Shown here: one piece after another, positions 24,162 to 32,221 of the stretch
Position numbering within the stretch: the stretch's first letter is position 1
How the letters are laid out: each line of letters opens with the position of its first letter
IMG/VR virus record: IMGVR_UViG_3300042888_000978
Location: 1-49,398 of that record
Length of the DNA: 49,398 nt
DNA from: a virus
Strand: one strand, 5' to 3'
The notes under the pieces: model-generated
Databases searched by the model: none
What the model was told of the DNA's origin: nothing
Seen by the model: the letters and a program-made list of their open reading frames with translations, nothing else
Program-made: the position numbers and the translations under genes

Positions 24162-24551
24162 TTAATACTTAATAAATGAACCATTTTCTCCGTCTTCGGA
24201 GACCTCAATCCAAACCTCACGGTTGGGATACTTTTTGGAGATAGCGTCATATAAATCACCTGACATCATCTCACAACTCTTGTAGTCTAACGCTAGTATA
24301 CTATCTTTATAAAGATTTAGCAACCATCGTTTGAACTGAATAAACTCAATATCGCGATCATCGTGTGTTACACCTATCCAAACTTTAAAGTGGAAGATAT
24401 GGCGATGCGGATAGCCTAGAAAACTTACATCATACTCGTCACCTGTAGCAAGATTAGCGTCTGTAAGTGCGGCTGGATATTTGTGCATACCTTCTTTGTT
24501 AAAGGTAACCCAAATCATTTTGTTTGGTCGAATGTCTTGTTTAATAATCAT
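24162..24551 (-). CDS. QueD-like / 6-pyruvoyl-tetrahydropterin synthase-fold protein
   Basis: A 129-residue protein with the T-fold layout of QueD/PTPS: His 23 (EGMHKYPAAL), His 49 and His 51 (PHRHIFHFKVW) sit at the positions of the three zinc ligands, and the order RDIEFIQFKRW, LALDYKSCEMM, then VWIEVSEDGENG matches the family. The enzyme makes 6-carboxytetrahydropterin from dihydroneopterin triphosphate, feeding QueE. Two catalytic residues differ: no Cys near residue 42, and Tyr 90 where His follows the Asp. So it may be altered in activity. It is ATGA-coupled to its upstream gene. Confidence 0.66.
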   Translation of the reverse strand: MIIKQDIRPNKMIWVTFNKEGMHKYPAALTDANLATGDEYDVSFLGYPHRHIFHFKVWIGVTHDDRDIEFIQFKRWLLNLYKDSILALDYKSCEMMSGDLYDAISKKYPNREVWIEVSEDGENGSFIKY

Positions 24552-24775
24552 ACTGATAACAATCCTTTGGCAAATGTTTGAATTTCTTCTTTAGTCATAT
24601 GGAAGTTATAGGTGCTGGTAAAATCTACTTGACCGTTGTCATTGAGGCATTCTTGAATAACATCAAGAGATAAGCAACCTTTAGGACTTACTGCTTCCCA
24701 TGATTCTACACGCACTCTAAATGCAGAATCTTCTTTAACTGTAAACTTTTTTACTTTTAAACTTTCGTGTTTCAT
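24548..24775 (-). CDS. Small phage protein, function unknown
   Basis: A 75-residue protein: charged KVKKFTVKEDSAFRVRVESW strand, then a helix (FHMTKEEIQTFAKGLL). It is coupled to both neighbours by ATGA overlaps. No family is recognised. Confidence 0.52.
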   Translation of the reverse strand: MKHESLKVKKFTVKEDSAFRVRVESWEAVSPKGCLSLDVIQECLNDNGQVDFTSTYNFHMTKEEIQTFAKGLLSV

Positions 24776-25134
24776 CTCAAACTCTCCATAGTGATAATTT
24801 TTGCTAGCTCTTCACCTAGGTCTTTATCGTCTGTGACCACGTGCAGACTGTGTCTATGATCGTCCTTTTGACGATCATACTTGGTTGTTTCAATAATAGT
24901 TCCACCACCAGCACTGTAAACATTTAATCTAAACCCTTGTGACTGAATGTTTGGCCCTTCACTGTCAACGCTGATAACATTTCCACTGTAATCGGCACTA
25001 TCATCCATTATCCAGTTTCGAATTCTTTGTTTAAATGTTAGTTTCATAGGTTTATTTGTCATGTATGATCTGGTCATTGATTTCTGCAATCGATTAACGG
25101 ACTTAGCAGTCGAGGCATACGGGTTTGTTGCCAT
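24772..25134 (-). CDS. Conserved small phage protein, function unknown
   Basis: A 120-residue protein. A basic N-terminus (SVNRLQKSMTRSY, LTFKQRIRNWIMDD) precedes a beta domain with QSQGFRLNVYSAGGGTIIET and a short acidic end with VVTDDKDLGEELAKI. It occurs in marine T4-like phages; no activity is known. It is joined to the gene after it by ATGA and to the one before by TAATG. Confidence 0.57.
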   Translation of the reverse strand: MATNPYASTAKSVNRLQKSMTRSYMTNKPMKLTFKQRIRNWIMDDSADYSGNVISVDSEGPNIQSQGFRLNVYSAGGGTIIETTKYDRQKDDHRHSLHVVTDDKDLGEELAKIITMESLR

Positions 25135-25667
25135 TATTTGATAATCTCATCTTTGCCATATTGATCCCAACTAGTAAACTTATTTCTATCTAGTAGGTCA
25201 TGGAGGTTATGGCACCACACTCCGGGATTAGTTGCTTTAAAATCTTTGTCGTCTATCTTTATTGTAGCATTATATCCCAGCTGTTGTAAATAGGGCAGTT
25301 TAACCGAAATCTGTGGAATGAACTGACGCTTCTCAACCAGACCGCTTTCAAGAAGTCCTTCTACTTGTGCTAGATCTAGATCTAGTGTACACCAAAATTC
25401 ATCATCGGCATCTAGACAAACATAGATCATATTTTCCCAAAGACGCCATTGATCTGCATCGTTGAATTTTAGATTAGGAAAACTTTGATTAGCACCAAAG
25501 TAGATGTGAGTACATCTATGGTTGCGAGCAAGTTCCATGATCATATACTCGTCGTGTACACCTGTTACAAACAAAGTTTTCATTCCGTAAGCAGGAGTCT
25601 TTTCGATCTCGATTCCTGTAAAGAATGTGATGCTGTCTGCAACACCTGATTCGTAATTTCTTTTCAT
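25134..25667 (-). CDS. Conserved phage protein, function unknown, in the modification cluster
   Basis: A 177-residue protein. Conserved pieces include DSITFFTGIEIEKTPAYG, TLFVTGVH, HIYFGANQSFPNL, a LDLDLAQVEGLL helix and a closing NPGVWCHNLHDLLDR. The pattern reads as alpha/beta. It does not contain the SGGxDS loop of QueC, so it cannot be the missing preQ0 synthase. Its place between zinc-site, QueD-like and DpdA-like genes makes it a candidate for an unknown step in base modification; this is only positional. Confidence 0.55.
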   Translation of the reverse strand: MKRNYESGVADSITFFTGIEIEKTPAYGMKTLFVTGVHDEYMIMELARNHRCTHIYFGANQSFPNLKFNDADQWRLWENMIYVCLDADDEFWCTLDLDLAQVEGLLESGLVEKRQFIPQISVKLPYLQQLGYNATIKIDDKDFKATNPGVWCHNLHDLLDRNKFTSWDQYGKDEIIK

Positions 25668-26080
25668 TCTGCAAACCTTTCTTTCATACGTTGTTGACGT
25701 TCTGCTTCGTGATGATCACAGAGAGTCTTAATCCACCCACCTTGTCTACTTTTACCAGGAGCACCACATTCTTCACAACTGGCATCGGCCCACGTTTCCG
25801 CCATACGAACCATTCCATTGATATTTTCGTCACCACCATCGTAGTAGAAACGTAGTCCGCCAAACTTCTCTTTAATCTGTGCTACTGTTACCTGCGGCAC
25901 TACTTCAGACTGTTTGTTCTTCCAATCAATATGATGCTGAATATTACTGCACAACTTTTCTAGAATTGGCCACCAACCTTCACCACATGCAAATCCACCA
26001 TACTTACCACTAAACATCTTTGGAAATCGTTCTTCCATGTGTTTGGCAAAAGCGTCATATTTTTCAAATTCGTCACTCAT
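25664..26080 (-). CDS. Zinc-finger-containing phage protein, function unknown
   Basis: A 138-residue protein. ATG 26080 overlaps the preceding stop as TAATG. The C-terminal part has CEECGAPG followed by GGWIKTLCDHH, giving four Cys/His ligands for a zinc ribbon-like site; proteins with this ending are common in phages. The front half (MEERFPKMFSGKY, GGFACGEGWWPIL) is unlike known enzymes. The zinc site suggests nucleic-acid or protein binding. ATGA joins it to the next gene. Confidence 0.6.
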   Translation of the reverse strand: MSDEFEKYDAFAKHMEERFPKMFSGKYGGFACGEGWWPILEKLCSNIQHHIDWKNKQSEVVPQVTVAQIKEKFGGLRFYYDGGDENINGMVRMAETWADASCEECGAPGKSRQGGWIKTLCDHHEAERQQRMKERFAE

Positions 26081-26268
26081 TACCAAGTACTCACGTCAGT
26101 GTTATCAACTTTAATATCCTTGCCCAGCAATTCAAAATGAACTGTTGTGGTAGGCCCAATACCACTAGAGTGTTCCTCAACAATTTCAAATTGAGGAACC
26201 TCCGGAAAACGATTGGCAATATCTGTCAATGTTTTAATTTGAGTCTGTGTTAATATATATTTTTTCAT
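26080..26268 (-). CDS. Small phage protein, function unknown
   Basis: A 62-residue protein with a helix (YILTQTQIKTLTDIANRF) then strands (QFEIVEEH, TTVHFELLG). Overlapping start and stop codons on both sides put it in one operon. No family is known. Confidence 0.52.
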   Translation of the reverse strand: MKKYILTQTQIKTLTDIANRFPEVPQFEIVEEHSSGIGPTTTVHFELLGKDIKVDNTDVSTW

Positions 26269-26474
26269 CGCTCGTCATCAAAGTCAACAGTTTCGTGATC
26301 GTGTTCCCATTGCTTACGTCTTAGTATAGCAAGTTCGTCTCTTAAAAGCAACCTCTGTTTCTTCAATTCTTGCATTTTCATATCTTCAAACAGTCCATTC
26401 TTTTCTAGTGTATCGATTTTTTGGTCCAACACTCTATGAGATTCCTCTAAATGTTTAATTCTGTTTTCGTACAT
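26265..26474 (-). CDS. YdcH/SlyX-like (DUF465-type) coiled-coil small protein
   Basis: A 69-residue protein. The pattern HLEESHRVLDQKIDTLEK then LKKQRLLLRDELAIL is that of DUF465/YdcH proteins, two helices forming a hairpin or coiled coil. Phages often carry such proteins; their role is unclear. It lies directly after the DpdA-like gene. Confidence 0.6.
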   Translation of the reverse strand: MYENRIKHLEESHRVLDQKIDTLEKNGLFEDMKMQELKKQRLLLRDELAILRRKQWEHDHETVDFDDER

Positions 26475-26483
26475 AGTTACTCC

Positions 26484-28019
26484 TTATTCAGCTACAAGTT
26501 TATCCAATTCACCATCTTCACGATCGTCGTTCCATGAGTCTTTATCTTCGCTGCCTTCTTCGTAGAACAGGTCATTAGAGATATTTGTAACACCACCACG
26601 TAGGCGTGAGCCTTCCAAATTCTGCATAAAGCCTCTGGTCTCTGCATCAGCAATCATTTCAAATGCAGATTCTTTGTTAGGACAATTAAACAGTTCTTCA
26701 ACAAAGCGATCAAAGTACAAGATGTTGCGTGGAACCCAATCACTGTACTCATCACTCATATCACGATCTTTGTTTTTCTTCCACATTCTCCAGTCAGGTC
26801 GAATCTTAGCTTGTTCAATATCTGCCAAGTTGTTAGCACGTTGTACAGCAACAATGTGTTGATAGACATTATGTCCCATCATTAGTGCATAACCGAAGCT
26901 ATCCCACGATGTTTTGCCTTCTTTACCGATCTTGTTTAACATTCCTGGCTTGTAATGACACACATCTGAAACATTAAGTCTACGTCCAATTTCGCTTTCG
27001 AACGGAAACGGAATGTCTGGACGTGATGCAAGTGCTTTGTTATCTGGGGCCTTGTCCATAATAACACTCCAACGCTTGGCTGTATGCTGACTGTTAGTAT
27101 AGACCAGTCCGTGTGCAGTTGCAATAAACGGTGATGCACAGTCAAAGCTGATGGTAAAGTTAGGATTGACGTGTTTACGGATCTGACGTTGAATACTGGT
27201 CAAGTAGCATGACCAATCTAACTGTGCAGTACCCAAGAAGTGCATCCAATCCTTGCCTTCTAACATACCGTCGAAGCGCATAGTGATCAATCGGCGAAGA
27301 GTAATATGCATCTTGCACATGTTAGCACCGCCCATCGCCCAACCTTCGGCGGCTTTATCGCCCCAGACAGTCTTGTCACTGAACTCTTTAACGCCTTCAT
27401 ACCATGCTTCAGCAGTATCCCAGTTACTGCCCTGTAGAACGTTTAAGAACTTAGTAGCACCTAAACGATTTTCTAAGAAGTACTTGTTGTTGTGACGAGT
27501 TTTTTCTAGACAGTCTTCAAAAGACTTCAATCCAGTCTTTGGGGAGTGAATATGATCGCAGGCCCAAGTCGGAACGTCAAGCATCATTGACCAGTCAGCA
27601 GTTAATTCAAGCCAGTTAAGAATATCATCTCGAGTTTTGTTAGCTGCTTTACCTTCAAAGTCTAGCCAATCAAACTTAAGAATACCTTTACCAATCTGAT
27701 AACCGCCAGAGTCACCCAAGATCATTGTCTTGCTACGATCACGTTGTTGAATCATTGAATCATGATCCATTGTTTTAGTAAGATCTAATTGTGCGTGACC
27801 TGCTGAATACAAACCATACTTGTAATAAAAGTATCCTTGCTCCGGGTTTAAAAAGTTCATACCTTCAATGCCACGATCAAATCCTTTAGGAATACGATCT
27901 TTAGGTACGAACTCTTCCTTACGTTGTTTTGCAATGTAAGTGCTGTAGAAACTACTGATTGCAGGCAAATAGACTGCGTAGTCTTTCTGTAGGGGTGTTA
28001 AATCAACTGGTTGTTTCAT
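26484..28019 (-). CDS. dpdA: DpdA-like DNA deazaguanine transglycosylase (tRNA-guanine transglycosylase fold)
   Basis: A 511-residue protein with the landmarks of the TGT/DpdA TIM barrel: LGDSGGYQIGKG (Asp 103, DSGG-YQ), a VLQGS segment, AMGGANM (double Gly), HFLGTAQLDW, then SFDCASPF with Asp 293 in the place of the catalytic nucleophile. It is longer than bacterial Tgt (about 375). DpdA family members exchange guanine in DNA for a 7-deazaguanine. FolE, QueD-like and QueE-like genes in the same operon would make the base. A Tgt-type CxCxxC zinc site is not obvious, as seen in other phage DpdA proteins. Protection from host restriction is the likely purpose, inferred. Confidence 0.8.
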   Translation of the reverse strand: MKQPVDLTPLQKDYAVYLPAISSFYSTYIAKQRKEEFVPKDRIPKGFDRGIEGMNFLNPEQGYFYYKYGLYSAGHAQLDLTKTMDHDSMIQQRDRSKTMILGDSGGYQIGKGILKFDWLDFEGKAANKTRDDILNWLELTADWSMMLDVPTWACDHIHSPKTGLKSFEDCLEKTRHNNKYFLENRLGATKFLNVLQGSNWDTAEAWYEGVKEFSDKTVWGDKAAEGWAMGGANMCKMHITLRRLITMRFDGMLEGKDWMHFLGTAQLDWSCYLTSIQRQIRKHVNPNFTISFDCASPFIATAHGLVYTNSQHTAKRWSVIMDKAPDNKALASRPDIPFPFESEIGRRLNVSDVCHYKPGMLNKIGKEGKTSWDSFGYALMMGHNVYQHIVAVQRANNLADIEQAKIRPDWRMWKKNKDRDMSDEYSDWVPRNILYFDRFVEELFNCPNKESAFEMIADAETRGFMQNLEGSRLRGGVTNISNDLFYEEGSEDKDSWNDDREDGELDKLVAE

Positions 28020-28386
28020 GTTCTCTCGCTAATTTTGCTGTAATGTCTAATTGACGTTTTGCCTGTTCTACGTTTTCTAATGCTATTTTAACAGCCTTGT
28101 TTTCATTTGCCAAGCTCTTCCACATCATTTCTTCGTTACGTTTCTCACGGGCCCAATCTAATAAAGATTCTGCTTCACCATTTAGACCTACACTGGCATA
28201 ATACATATTCAGTATAACCCAATTAGATCCGTCAAACACTTCCATATTTTGATTAGAAGTGTTATAACGCATATTGCCAACACCTTGTGCTCCGTTATAG
28301 CCTCCGCTATAGCCGTTCACATGGGTACTGGTATTACTGCCAGTGACTTGAACATAACGACTCGAAGAAGTAATGTTCTTAATCAT
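28003..28386 (-). CDS. Conserved T4-like phage protein, structural-like
   Basis: A 127-residue protein. The N-terminal half has a SSRYVQVTGSNTS beta repeat and MRYNTSNQNMEVFDGSNWVIL, a strand pattern also seen in tail-fibre proteins. The C-terminal half is a long helix (SLLDWAREKRNEEMM, AVKIALENVEQAKRQL). It overlaps the DpdA-like gene by 17 bases and follows the clamp gene by two bases. It may be a virion protein despite sitting among replication genes. Confidence 0.57.
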   Translation of the reverse strand: MIKNITSSSRYVQVTGSNTSTHVNGYSGGYNGAQGVGNMRYNTSNQNMEVFDGSNWVILNMYYASVGLNGEAESLLDWAREKRNEEMMWKSLANENKAVKIALENVEQAKRQLDITAKLAREHETTS

Positions 28387-28388
28387 AT

Positions 28389-29126
28389 TTAGGCCGCCTG
28401 TGCTGGAATGATATATTTGTAAGTAGCAAGTCCGCTGTCCAAAGTAATCTGAATAGCACCTTCATTGCTCAAGGACATCTTTGTGTTGTTGACATCTGCA
28501 ATCTTGAGAATACTCAAGATTGGTAGCACTGGCCAAGTCCAACCACGATCTAATTTACCAGTAATGCCCATGGCAAATATAAACTCTCCGCCGTGTGTTG
28601 AAGCATCGCCAAAGATAAATTTCAATTTATCACCATCAGTCTTTGCCAAGAATGTTGGATGTTCGTTGTTAGCACCTGCTTGAAAGTTGAAACGTTGCAC
28701 AGCACTAACTGTGGGTTCAACCTCCACGTCCCACTTAACACCTCGAAACTTAACTGTTTTCATTTTTTCATTAATGATCTCAGTATTCATAAAACGATAA
28801 TCGTTTTTAAAATCGCCATCTTTGTTTTCAAAGTGTAGACCAGTTGGAATTGTTTCGCCATTGCGATCTGCGGTAGTGATACTAATCTTGGCATTTTCTT
28901 TGTACTCAGCACCGTCTAACAAATATTTTAATTTGTTTAGTTGCGGCATACCAAATACACCCATCATATCTGGATACGGTGCATTAGTTTCAGCTTCCAT
29001 AATCACTGAACGGTCCTCAGCCATTGAATTGATCACGGTTTTATTTTGATCGCCGGTGACTTTAACTGTGGTTAAAAAGCCTAGGTTCTGTGTGTGCGAT
29101 ACGATATCTTGTAAAATGTCTTTCAT
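28389..29126 (-). CDS. 45: Sliding clamp (T4 gp45-like)
   Basis: A 245-residue protein, near the 228 of T4 gp45. Recognised from MKDILQDIVSHTQNLG at the start, the VFGMPQLNKLKYLLDG segment, the FRGVKWDVEVEPT and GATY-like strand pattern, and the final TLDSGLATYKYIIPA. It forms a ring on DNA that holds the polymerase and, in T4, activates late transcription. A sigma70-type promoter (29150-29178) lies before it, and the polymerase gene is immediately upstream. No clamp-loader genes separate the two. Confidence 0.85.
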   Translation of the reverse strand: MKDILQDIVSHTQNLGFLTTVKVTGDQNKTVINSMAEDRSVIMEAETNAPYPDMMGVFGMPQLNKLKYLLDGAEYKENAKISITTADRNGETIPTGLHFENKDGDFKNDYRFMNTEIINEKMKTVKFRGVKWDVEVEPTVSAVQRFNFQAGANNEHPTFLAKTDGDKLKFIFGDASTHGGEFIFAMGITGKLDRGWTWPVLPILSILKIADVNNTKMSLSNEGAIQITLDSGLATYKYIIPAQAA

Positions 29127-29149
29127 TGAAAGTTCTCCTGTATATTAAG

Positions 29150-29178
29150 ATTATATTTAGATCTAGAGTAAAAAGCAA
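29150..29178 (-). promoter_or_regulatory. Sigma70-type promoter for the clamp gene
   Basis: On the minus strand, TTGCTT and TATAAT are separated by 17 bases, and the clamp ATG lies 23 bases after the -10. AGGAG precedes the start. The polymerase gene ends just upstream, so this gives the clamp its own supply. It is an early/middle-type host-like promoter. Confidence 0.6.
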
Positions 29179-29185
29179 CCGCAAT

Positions 29186-31855
29186 TTACTCAAAGTCAAA
29201 CAATTTTGCAAATGTGTTATCACTGCGAGTTGAACTGATATCCCATTCCAAGACACCAATCAAGTTTTCTAGCTTTTCATCGATGACTGCGTTTTCCATT
29301 TCAGCATCGTTGAAGGGCAAGTCTTTGAACCATTGAGGTAATCTCAGTTCATCTACCGGATAGGCCACTGATGTATACCCCATTGGATTATCTTTGACCT
29401 TGCAGACAATGACTTTAGCACCGTCTGTAATGGCTACAGAGTATTTGTCATCCATCATACGTTTCAAAGTATTCCAGTTAAGACTTGCTCGAACGTGTCC
29501 GGGCATGTTAGTCTTACCTGCTTTCTTTTCTTTGTCGCGATATTGAGAAATGTTATTGGCACGTTTTGGACTACCCTTCTCCCAACCCGGTCTAGTTTTA
29601 AATTCAGTGCGGAAGTTAGTGATATATTCTAACACTTCCTCCTTACCTGCACCGTTGAGCACTTTAGTAAGTACTTCACTAAGAAAATCTTGAATTACTA
29701 CAGGAGTATCAGATCTTTTTAAATCAAGTCCCATTGCTTTGATTTTTCCAGGAGTACCCCCAGTGTCTGTTCTTTTTCCTTCTTTGTCGTAATAAAGGAC
29801 TGCATATCTCTTCTTGGTGATGAATAGTCCTTTGGAAGCAACAATCTCGCGACCTGCTTTGATGACCTCTCCTCGAGACTTCGGGCAGTGAAAAGCATCT
29901 TGCATAAATTTTGGGAAAGTTCCATTGACAGTTTCTCCTATAGTATCATAAAGTTCAACAACTGATTCCTTACTCCAAGGAATTGCTCCTTTCTCAATGT
30001 CCTTCTTTAACGTAGCATACGCTGAGAAGTAACAAGAGTCTGTGTCACCGTAAATGATTGCTTTGCCTATATGATCATTTTCTCCGGTGATAATTTCGTT
30101 TACTTTACCTGCCATGTGACGAGCAATGGCACGCCCTGTAAGTGTAGTCGACTGTCCAATTCGATTGTCAAAGAAACGGCAACCTGGATTCAAAATAGCA
30201 CCATACAGGCTGTTCAAGTTAATTTTCTTGACCAACTGACGTTTGTCCCAATATTCTTCTTCAATTTTATTACCGGCTGCAATACAATCCTTTAACTTAG
30301 CCTGCATGTCTTTACGTTCAGCATACCACCGCTTGAGTAGTCCTGGAATGATACCTTCTTTCTCATAGGTAAAGATTGTACCGTTTGCTGAAAGCATCCA
30401 AGGCTGATTACTTTCAAAGATTAGATCATAGGCCTGTGCTGCACTTAGTGTATCTACTCCTCCATCTTCCCAATCAATAGTAATTTCTCTTCCAACATTT
30501 CGTTCTAACACAGCGGAATATTCTAGTGAACCAAATACGCCTTCCCATGCTGATGCAAATGATTTACCTTTAGCAATTTCGGCAGCAATATAATCTTTAG
30601 TACCATCTTGACGCAGTTGTCCTACAATAGTTTCCGGACCCATGTTCAACGCTCTAATTGCAGAGGGATACAATGAATTAATGTCTAATGAGCCAATCCA
30701 CTCGTGAATGCCTTTTTTGGGATAAGCAACATAAGCACCAGCGGCTTGATTACTAAATCCTTCCTCTCGACTTATTCTATTAGGAACAATCATTCCGCGT
30801 TTGTGAGCTTCGTTGATAATGGCCTGCTCTGTAACAGCCACCGCACCCATTGTTGTTTGAAGTAGCACAGTACATTCATGAGCCAGTGTGTTAGCAAGGG
30901 CTAAGAACTTTAATTTCTTGTCCAACTTTTCCAATAGCATACAGTCTTGTCTATTGTATTCGATAAATCTACGGAAGTCATTGTTGTACAATTGATCAAG
31001 TGTGCCTTCGTAGACAGTTTTATTTTCTCCAATCTCCATCTCACCGATAGCATCTAATCGATATGTATGACGTTCTTCATATGTGTATTTTCGATATAGT
31101 TCGAGACTGTCTAAGTGTACACGACCTATAAGATCATATGTAACCGCAGCCTTGCCATACTTTTCGTATTCACGTTTCTTGGGGAATTGATTCCATAAAC
31201 AAAAACGTCTTGTATCTTCTTTACTGAGCACTTTGGTAACACGATTAACTGTATAAGGAATATCAAAGCCTTCTGAGTTCCAACCACTCAGTACATCCGC
31301 ATCTTGTATTAAATCCAAGAACATGTCTAACATATCTGCTTCGTTATCAAACAAATAAGTGTTAGGAAATTCTTCGACCTGCTTCTTAGCTTCTTCCATA
31401 CTCAACGTTTTGGGCGGAATTGCCAAACAGATCATGGTCTGCATCCATTGTAGGTAGACAGCAATGGCAGTGATTGGCATAAATGCATCTTCTGGTGATG
31501 CATAGCCACGTTCTGGATCAAAGTCTACCTCAATGTCAAAGAACGCTATGTTTAATTTTGGTGCGTCTTGATTGAGATAATGATCTTCCAGGCAACGATA
31601 TATGGGATTGATATCACTTTCAAACAGTTTTTTGTTTGAATGAATTGCAAGTTCTTTGCGATGTTCTTTGACATTTTTGGAACTCACTCTTGAAAGAGGT
31701 TGTCCAAAAATACTTGTGAATTTACCCTTGGCGTCTGGGTAATAAAATATATGACGGGCAGGGTATTCTTTGTAATGCCGTTCGCCTTTATCATTGCGCT
31801 CAACAACATTGATGATATCCTGCTCTCGATTATAGAAAGCGTCTACGTAACTCAA
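29186..31855 (-). CDS. 43: DNA polymerase, family B (T4 gp43-like)
   Basis: An 889-residue protein, close to 898 of T4. The 3'-5' exonuclease motifs are FFDIEVDFD (Asp 107/Glu 109), SGWNSEGFDIPY and YNRQDCMLL. Polymerase motifs A, B and C are SLDINSLYPSAI, KKINLNSLYGA and YGDTDSCY. A short C-terminal NTFAKLFDFE end fits clamp binding. It starts at TTG behind AGGAG (6 bases); a TAG is in frame just upstream, so no other start exists. It is the phage replicative polymerase, with proofreading intact. Confidence 0.96.
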   Translation of the reverse strand: MSYVDAFYNREQDIINVVERNDKGERHYKEYPARHIFYYPDAKGKFTSIFGQPLSRVSSKNVKEHRKELAIHSNKKLFESDINPIYRCLEDHYLNQDAPKLNIAFFDIEVDFDPERGYASPEDAFMPITAIAVYLQWMQTMICLAIPPKTLSMEEAKKQVEEFPNTYLFDNEADMLDMFLDLIQDADVLSGWNSEGFDIPYTVNRVTKVLSKEDTRRFCLWNQFPKKREYEKYGKAAVTYDLIGRVHLDSLELYRKYTYEERHTYRLDAIGEMEIGENKTVYEGTLDQLYNNDFRRFIEYNRQDCMLLEKLDKKLKFLALANTLAHECTVLLQTTMGAVAVTEQAIINEAHKRGMIVPNRISREEGFSNQAAGAYVAYPKKGIHEWIGSLDINSLYPSAIRALNMGPETIVGQLRQDGTKDYIAAEIAKGKSFASAWEGVFGSLEYSAVLERNVGREITIDWEDGGVDTLSAAQAYDLIFESNQPWMLSANGTIFTYEKEGIIPGLLKRWYAERKDMQAKLKDCIAAGNKIEEEYWDKRQLVKKINLNSLYGAILNPGCRFFDNRIGQSTTLTGRAIARHMAGKVNEIITGENDHIGKAIIYGDTDSCYFSAYATLKKDIEKGAIPWSKESVVELYDTIGETVNGTFPKFMQDAFHCPKSRGEVIKAGREIVASKGLFITKKRYAVLYYDKEGKRTDTGGTPGKIKAMGLDLKRSDTPVVIQDFLSEVLTKVLNGAGKEEVLEYITNFRTEFKTRPGWEKGSPKRANNISQYRDKEKKAGKTNMPGHVRASLNWNTLKRMMDDKYSVAITDGAKVIVCKVKDNPMGYTSVAYPVDELRLPQWFKDLPFNDAEMENAVIDEKLENLIGVLEWDISSTRSDNTFAKLFDFE

Positions 31856-31930
31856 ATTTTTCTCCTATGCAATTTACGGCTTGCAAATACCAGTGTGCGG
31901 ATTATGGCCTCGCCTACCTTCTAACTTTAT

Positions 31931-32221
31931 TTAACTAATTAGCATCCGGACGAGTCCGACGGTGTCGATTGCGGTAAGCAAGATATAATTAGCCAGCATA
32001 CCAAAGGAACGACGACTATAAGCACACCAAGCGTATATAGCACAACCTGCAATCCAAATGGGGTACAAGACCAGAAGAGGAGGATTAGGCACGGTTGCGG
32101 CCATAGTGATAGAACAGCCAATAGATATAGCCCAAGCAAGGACCTCAAGACAAAAACGTACTCTATGACTTTTGTAGTCCTCTCGGATCCAGCTAAATGT
32201 TCCACCTAGTATCTCATTCAT
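31931..32221 (-). CDS. Small multi-pass membrane protein
   Basis: A 96-residue protein with about three hydrophobic helices: FCLEVLAWAISIGCSITMAA, LLVLYPIWIAGCAIYAW and ANYILLTAIDTVGLVRML. The N-terminal 20 residues are polar. It belongs to a conserved phage family (PnuC-like or YgjV-like look, weakly) and is positioned between DsbA-like and polymerase genes by an ATGA overlap. Transport or anchoring of replication to the membrane are possible; not established. Confidence 0.62.
   Translation of the reverse strand: MNEILGGTFSWIREDYKSHRVRFCLEVLAWAISIGCSITMAATVPNPPLLVLYPIWIAGCAIYAWCAYSRRSFGMLANYILLTAIDTVGLVRMLIS

Noticed and set aside
25134-25667. Considered as QueC to complete preQ0 synthesis
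   Set aside because: No SGGxDS loop or QueC zinc cysteines are present.
29170-29180. T4 MotA box (TTGCTTTT) upstream of the clamp gene
   Set aside because: Spacing to the -10 is 17 bases, fitting a sigma70 -35 rather than the 12-13 of MotA middle promoters.
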